The translations under genes were made by a program, and so were the position numbers. The notes under the pieces are model-generated. The model was given only the letters and a program-made list of their open reading frames with translations. It had not been told where the DNA came from and did not search any database. Shown one piece after another: positions 7,418 to 10,757 of a DNA stretch of 10,757 nt. The stretch's first letter is position 1. Each line of letters starts with the position of its first letter. This stretch comes from Candidatus Poribacteria bacterium (GTDB taxonomy: Bacteria; Poribacteria; WGA-4E; WGA-3G), in the NCBI GenBank assembly GCA_028818995.1, contig JAPPMR010000421.1, positions 1-10,757 of the forward strand, read 5' to 3'.

Positions 7418-7423
7418 AAGGAG
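7418..7423 (+). promoter_or_regulatory. Ribosome binding site of first DUF1501 gene
   Basis: AAGGAG, a canonical Shine-Dalgarno core, ends 7 bases before ATG 7431. This is the strongest such site in the window together with the equivalent one at 9170. Confidence 0.8.
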
Positions 7424-7430
7424 ATAATCA

Positions 7431-8909
7431 ATGGACCCGGTTAAAGAATATTTGAAACTTGAAACGCGCCGCCAATTCTTTGGTAAATGTGCGATGGGAC
7501 TCGGCGGTGCAGCCCTCGCCTCAATGCTACCGAGTAGTATTGTCCAAGCCCTCGAACAGCAAGCAGGAACGCGAGTCGGCGGGTTGCCTGAACTGCCACA
7601 CTTTGCACCCAAGGCAAAACGGGCTATCTATCTATTTATGTCTGGTGCCCCCTCGCAAATGGATCTGTTTGACTATAAACCGAAGATGGGGGAATGGTTT
7701 GATAAAGACCTACCAGAGACCGTTCGGATGGGACAACGTCTCACAACGATGACCTCCGGACAATCCCGTTTTCCAATCGCACCTTCTATCTTTGAGTTCA
7801 AACAGCATGACAACGGCAGCGATGGTGCATGGCTTAGCGAATTGTTACCACATACCGCAACTATGGTAAAAGACATTGCTATCGTCAAAAGCGTCCATAC
7901 CGATGCGATTAACCACGACCCAGCTATCACCTTTGTGTGTACCGGCGATGAAACGCCCGGAAAACCGAGTCTCGGTGCATGGCTCAGCTATGGGCTTGGC
8001 AGTGAGAATCAAAACCTGCCCGCTTTCATTGTGATGAACGCGACATGGAGCGGTCCGAAAGGCGCACAAGCACTCTACAACCGCCTCTGGGGTTCTGGTT
8101 TCCTCCCATCAGAACACCAAGGTGTGCTGCTCCGTAGCCAAGGGGATCCAGTGCTGTTCCTCTCAAACCCGAAAGGTATGAGCGAAAAAGCGCGCAAACG
8201 GATGCTTGATTCGCTTGTCAAACTCAACGAGGAAATCTATGAAGAAGTCGGCGATCCAGAAACGCATGCGCGTATCTCGCAATATGAAATGGCGTACCGT
8301 ATGCAGACCTCTGTTCCCGAACTCACGGACTTAAAGCAGGAGTCTGACAAAGTTAAGGAGATGTACGGTCCAGAGGTTGACACACCCGGTACATTTGCCA
8401 ATTGCTGTATTCTTGCCCGTCGAATGATGGAGCGTGATGTTCGTCTCGTTCAAATCTTCCATCGCGGTTGGGACCAGCACGGAGACTTACCCAAGAACAT
8501 TCGGAATCAGGCACGCGACATTGACCAACCCGCAACCGCACTTGTCCAAGTCCTGAAGCAACGCGGTATGCTTGATGATACCCTCGTTGTGTGGGGTGGT
8601 GAATTCGGACGCACTGTCTATTGTCAAGGTGCACTCAAGAAAGATAACTACGGGCGCGACCATCACCCGAAGTGTTTCACCATGTGGATGGCAGGTGCTG
8701 GCATTAAAGGCGGAATCGTCTATGGCGAAACCGATGACTTCAGCTACAACGTCATTAAAGACCCTGTCTCTGTTCGTGACCTAAACGCTACGATACTCAA
8801 CCAACTTGGTATTGACCATGAACGGCTAACCTTTAAGTTCCAAGGACTTGATCATCGGTTAACCGGGGTTGAGGAAAAAGCGCGGGTTGTTAACGAAATC
8901 TTGACATAA
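7431..8909 (+). CDS. DUF1501 family protein with Tat signal (paralog A)
   Basis: This 492-aa protein starts with a twin-arginine-type signal: TRRQFFGK with Arg13-Arg14, then a hydrophobic, Ala/Gly-rich stretch ([14 protein letters not shown]). It is therefore predicted to be exported folded by the Tat system. The body is DUF1501 (PF07394), a family related to the alkaline phosphatase/sulfatase fold. Conserved motifs are GWDQH (346-350), GGEFGRT (Glu391, Arg394) and GRDHHP (408-413), which look like metal or active-site residues. Length and motif order are normal for the family. DUF1501 genes commonly accompany DUF1549/DUF1553 genes; here that partner lies 3.8 kb upstream, beyond the LRR trio. 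The reaction and substrate are not established, and I would not call it a sulfatase because the sulfatase CxPxR signature is not visible. Confidence 0.93.
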   Translation: MDPVKEYLKLETRRQFFGKCAMGLGGAALASMLPSSIVQALEQQAGTRVGGLPELPHFAPKAKRAIYLFMSGAPSQMDLFDYKPKMGEWFDKDLPETVRMGQRLTTMTSGQSRFPIAPSIFEFKQHDNGSDGAWLSELLPHTATMVKDIAIVKSVHTDAINHDPAITFVCTGDETPGKPSLGAWLSYGLGSENQNLPAFIVMNATWSGPKGAQALYNRLWGSGFLPSEHQGVLLRSQGDPVLFLSNPKGMSEKARKRMLDSLVKLNEEIYEEVGDPETHARISQYEMAYRMQTSVPELTDLKQESDKVKEMYGPEVDTPGTFANCCILARRMMERDVRLVQIFHRGWDQHGDLPKNIRNQARDIDQPATALVQVLKQRGMLDDTLVVWGGEFGRTVYCQGALKKDNYGRDHHPKCFTMWMAGAGIKGGIVYGETDDFSYNVIKDPVSVRDLNATILNQLGIDHERLTFKFQGLDHRLTGVEEKARVVNEILT

Positions 8910-8964
8910 CCGAAAATTACCACCAATGCGTTTCCTTGATCCTTTGTTATTTTACAGTGTGGTA

Positions 8965-8985
8965 GGTGCGGTTTCTAACCGCACC
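8965..8985. repeat. REP-like palindrome
   Basis: GGTGCGGTT (8965-8973) is perfectly complementary to AACCGCACC (8977-8985), with a three-base TCT loop. The 9-bp GC-rich stem lies between two genes and is followed by a second small palindrome. Such short stems are often dispersed REP-like elements; a T-run begins only about 35 bases later, so it is a weak terminator candidate. Confidence 0.6.
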
Positions 8986-9037
8986 GGACTTATCCGAACT
9001 CGTTAGCCTTGCTTTCTTGTTTTTTGTGGCGTAAATA

Positions 9038-9064
9038 TAGCCCCAGCGGGGCGACAGGTGTATA
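9038..9064. repeat. GC-rich dispersed-type repeat, copy 1
   Basis: It begins TAGCCCCAGCGGGGCGACAG and contains a 5-bp stem GCCCC/GGGGC with an AGC loop (9040-9052). It is repeated in diverged form at 9087, 49 bases downstream. Its form is typical of short intergenic repeats scattered in large bacterial genomes. Confidence 0.6.
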
Positions 9065-9086
9065 GAACACAGTAAACTTCCGTTTT

Positions 9087-9112
9087 TAGCCCAGCGAGGC
9101 GACAGGTGCATA
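9087..9112. repeat. GC-rich dispersed-type repeat, copy 2 (diverged)
   Basis: This copy (TAGCCCAGCGAGGCGACAGG at its start) matches copy 1 with one deleted C and two substitutions. The changes break the GCCCC/GGGGC stem, so this is probably the decayed copy. Confidence 0.6.
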
Positions 9113-9169
9113 TCACTTTTAATAATTTCTTTACATATACAACCTCTGAATGAAGGAGTAGATATCGCA

Positions 9170-9175
9170 AAGGAG
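9170..9175 (+). promoter_or_regulatory. Ribosome binding site of second DUF1501 gene
   Basis: AAGGAG ends 7 bases before ATG 9183, the same sequence and spacing as in paralog A. A second AAGGAG at 9153-9158 has no start codon at a suitable distance; the local pattern AAGGAG-(TA)-GATAT / AAGGAG-ATAT suggests a small duplication. Confidence 0.8.
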
Positions 9176-9182
9176 ATATACA

Positions 9183-10661
9183 ATGGACCCAATTAGAGAA
9201 TATCTGCAACTTGAAACACGCCGCCAATTCTTCGGCAAATGTGCGATGGGACTCGGTGGTGCAGCTCTCGCCTCAATGCTACCGAGCAGCATCGTTCGTG
9301 CCCTTGAACAGCAAGCAGTGCCACAGACTGGCGGATTACCAGGACTCCCGCACTTTGCACCGAAAGCGAAACGGGCTATCTACCTATTTATGTCCGGTGC
9401 ACCTTCGCAGATGGATATGTACGACTATAAACCGAAGATGGGGGAATGGTTTGATAAAGACCTACCGGAGACAGTTCGGATGGGGCAACGTCTCACAACG
9501 ATGACCTCTGGACAGTCCCGTTTTCCAATCGCACCTTCCATCTTTGAGTTTAAAAAGCATGACAACGGCAGCGATGGCGCGTGGGTTAGTGAGTTGCTGC
9601 CTCATACCGCGTCTATGGTAAAAGACATTGCTATCATCAAAAGTGTCCATACCGATGCGATTAACCACGACCCTGCTATTACCTTCGTCTGTACGGGCGA
9701 TGAAACGCCCGGCAAACCGAGCCTCGGCGCATGGCTTAGTTACGGGTTAGGCACTGAAAACAATAATCTGCCCGCTTTTATTGTGATGAACGCAACGTGG
9801 ACAGGCAGAAAGTCCGCACAAGCACTCTATAACAGACTCTGGGGTGCCGGATTTTTACCCTCTGAGCATCAAGGCGTACTGCTTCGCAGTCAAGGCGATC
9901 CTGTCCTGTTCCTCTCAAATCCGAAAGGCATGAGTGAAAAGGGACGCAAACGCATGCTTGACACACTCGTCAAACTCAACGAAGAAATCTACGAAGAAGT
10001 TGGTGATCCAGAAACACATGCCCGTATTTCACAATATGAGATGGCATTCCGCATGCAATCCTCTGTCCCAGAACTCACAGACCTCAATCAAGAATCAGAC
10101 AAAGTCAAAGAGATGTATGGGCCCGATGTCAACAAACCGGGTACATTTGCACACTGCTGTATTCTTGCCCGTAGAATGATGGAGCGTGATGTTCGCCTCG
10201 TTCAAATATTCCATCGTGGTTGGGACCAGCATGGCAACCTCCCGAACGACATTCGCAACCAGTGTCGTGACATTGACCAACCCGCAACTGCTCTCGTTCA
10301 AGACCTGAAACAACGCGGCATGCTTGACGATACCCTCGTTGTCTGGGGCGGTGAATTCGGACGCACTGTTTACTGTCAAGGTGCGCTCAGGAAGGACAAC
10401 TACGGACGAGATCATCATCCAAAATGCTTTACGATGTGGATGGCAGGTGCTGGCATAAAAGGCGGGATCGTTTACGGCGAAACCGATGACTTTAGCTACA
10501 ATGTCATCAAAGACCCTGTTTCTGTCAGGGACCTAAATGCTACCATTCTTAATCAACTCGGTATTGACCATGAACGGCTGACCTTTAAGTTCCAAGGACT
10601 TGATCACCGTTTAACTGGCGTAGAGGAAAAAGCGCGGGTTGTCAACGAAATCTTGGCATAA
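9183..10661 (+). CDS. DUF1501 family protein with Tat signal (paralog B)
   Basis: This 492-aa protein aligns with the paralog at 7431 over its full length without gaps; I count 37 differing residues (about 92% identity). The Tat signal (Arg13-Arg14 in TRRQFFGK), GWDQH (346-350), GGEFGRT (Glu391, Arg394) and GRDHHP (408-413) are all conserved, so both copies should be active. Differences cluster after the signal region (residues 46-49, GTRV versus VPQT) and in scattered surface-like positions. The last 90 or so residues differ only at the final one. It is separated from paralog A by 273 bases with REP-like elements and may have its own promoter. The reason for keeping two copies is unknown; differential regulation or slightly different substrates are possible. 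Confidence 0.93.
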   Translation: MDPIREYLQLETRRQFFGKCAMGLGGAALASMLPSSIVRALEQQAVPQTGGLPGLPHFAPKAKRAIYLFMSGAPSQMDMYDYKPKMGEWFDKDLPETVRMGQRLTTMTSGQSRFPIAPSIFEFKKHDNGSDGAWVSELLPHTASMVKDIAIIKSVHTDAINHDPAITFVCTGDETPGKPSLGAWLSYGLGTENNNLPAFIVMNATWTGRKSAQALYNRLWGAGFLPSEHQGVLLRSQGDPVLFLSNPKGMSEKGRKRMLDTLVKLNEEIYEEVGDPETHARISQYEMAFRMQSSVPELTDLNQESDKVKEMYGPDVNKPGTFAHCCILARRMMERDVRLVQIFHRGWDQHGNLPNDIRNQCRDIDQPATALVQDLKQRGMLDDTLVVWGGEFGRTVYCQGALRKDNYGRDHHPKCFTMWMAGAGIKGGIVYGETDDFSYNVIKDPVSVRDLNATILNQLGIDHERLTFKFQGLDHRLTGVEEKARVVNEILA

Positions 10662-10757
10662 CCTAAACATCTACTGATGGACGCGTTTTGTAAGTGGGCC
10701 AGTTTCAAAAGTAGAACTGCTGCATATCCATCTTTGTCTAAACACAAAACTTCATAT
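10662..10757 (+). other. Right-edge sequence without recognised feature
   Basis: These 96 bases contain no recognised gene, hairpin or promoter. Frames on both strands stay open to the edge (for example from ATG 10677 on +, without a ribosome binding site), but the stretch is too short to judge. Confidence 0.5.

Larger units (their letters stand above)
8910..9182 (+). other. Intergenic region between the DUF1501 paralogs
   Basis: No credible gene is present. The region holds a 9-bp-stem palindrome (8965-8985), a smaller CGGA/TCCG palindrome (8985-8996), a T-rich run (about 9010-9026), two copies of a 26-27 base GC-rich element (9038 and 9087), an AT-rich stretch (about 9111-9140) that could hold a promoter, and two AAGGAG sites (9153 and 9170). 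No sigma-70 promoter could be assigned with confidence. Confidence 0.7.

Noticed and set aside
8965..9026. Intrinsic terminator after the first DUF1501 gene
   Set aside because: The stem is good but the T-run is about 35 bases downstream, too far for a standard terminator.
10604..10757. Open frames on both strands reaching the right edge
   Set aside because: They are short, unrecognised, lack a ribosome binding site on the + strand, and the minus-strand frame overlaps the end of the DUF1501 gene. Chance open frames of this length are common.

Overview
The window looks like chromosomal DNA of a Planctomycetes- or Candidatus Poribacteria-type bacterium. This rests on gene content, not on a marker gene: a DUF1549/DUF1553 (PSCyt2/PSD1) protein, two DUF1501 proteins with twin-arginine signals, and 22-residue internalin-type leucine-rich-repeat (LRR) proteins. 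Candidatus Poribacteria is my first guess because these families occur together there with moderate GC, but the sequence alone cannot settle it. All six genes run on the + strand. No rRNA, tRNA, CRISPR array, integrase or intact transposase is visible.

Layout: (1) 2-3589 is the C-terminal part of a large DUF1549/DUF1553 protein whose start lies left of the window. It has an internal CxxCH motif and an Ala/Glu low-complexity insert containing a 108-bp tandem duplication. (2) 3601-3630 is a strong hairpin with a GAAA tetraloop. (3) 3641-7379 holds three consecutive internalin-like LRR genes with 12, 8 and 24 repeats; the first and third have signal peptides and the middle one has none. (4) 7386-7415 is a second inverted repeat, touching the ribosome binding site of the next gene. 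(5) 7431-8909 and 9183-10661 are two tandem DUF1501 paralogs of 492 aa each, about 92% identical by eye. (6) The 273-bp gap between them carries small palindromic REP-like elements. (7) 10662-10757 is a short right-hand tail with no recognised feature.

How the genes may work together: DUF1549/DUF1553 and DUF1501 genes are commonly neighbours in these phyla and are thought to act outside the cytoplasm, but their biochemistry is not established. Here that pair is separated by a 3.8-kb LRR cassette that is visibly more AT-rich. The LRR proteins are probably cell-surface or periplasmic binding proteins, and their concave faces carry recurrent tryptophans. The most unusual aspect is the combination: an LRR trio of differing length and export signal, bracketed by hairpins, inside a redox/hydrolase-like gene pair. 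A functional link between the LRR proteins and the flanking enzymes is inference only.
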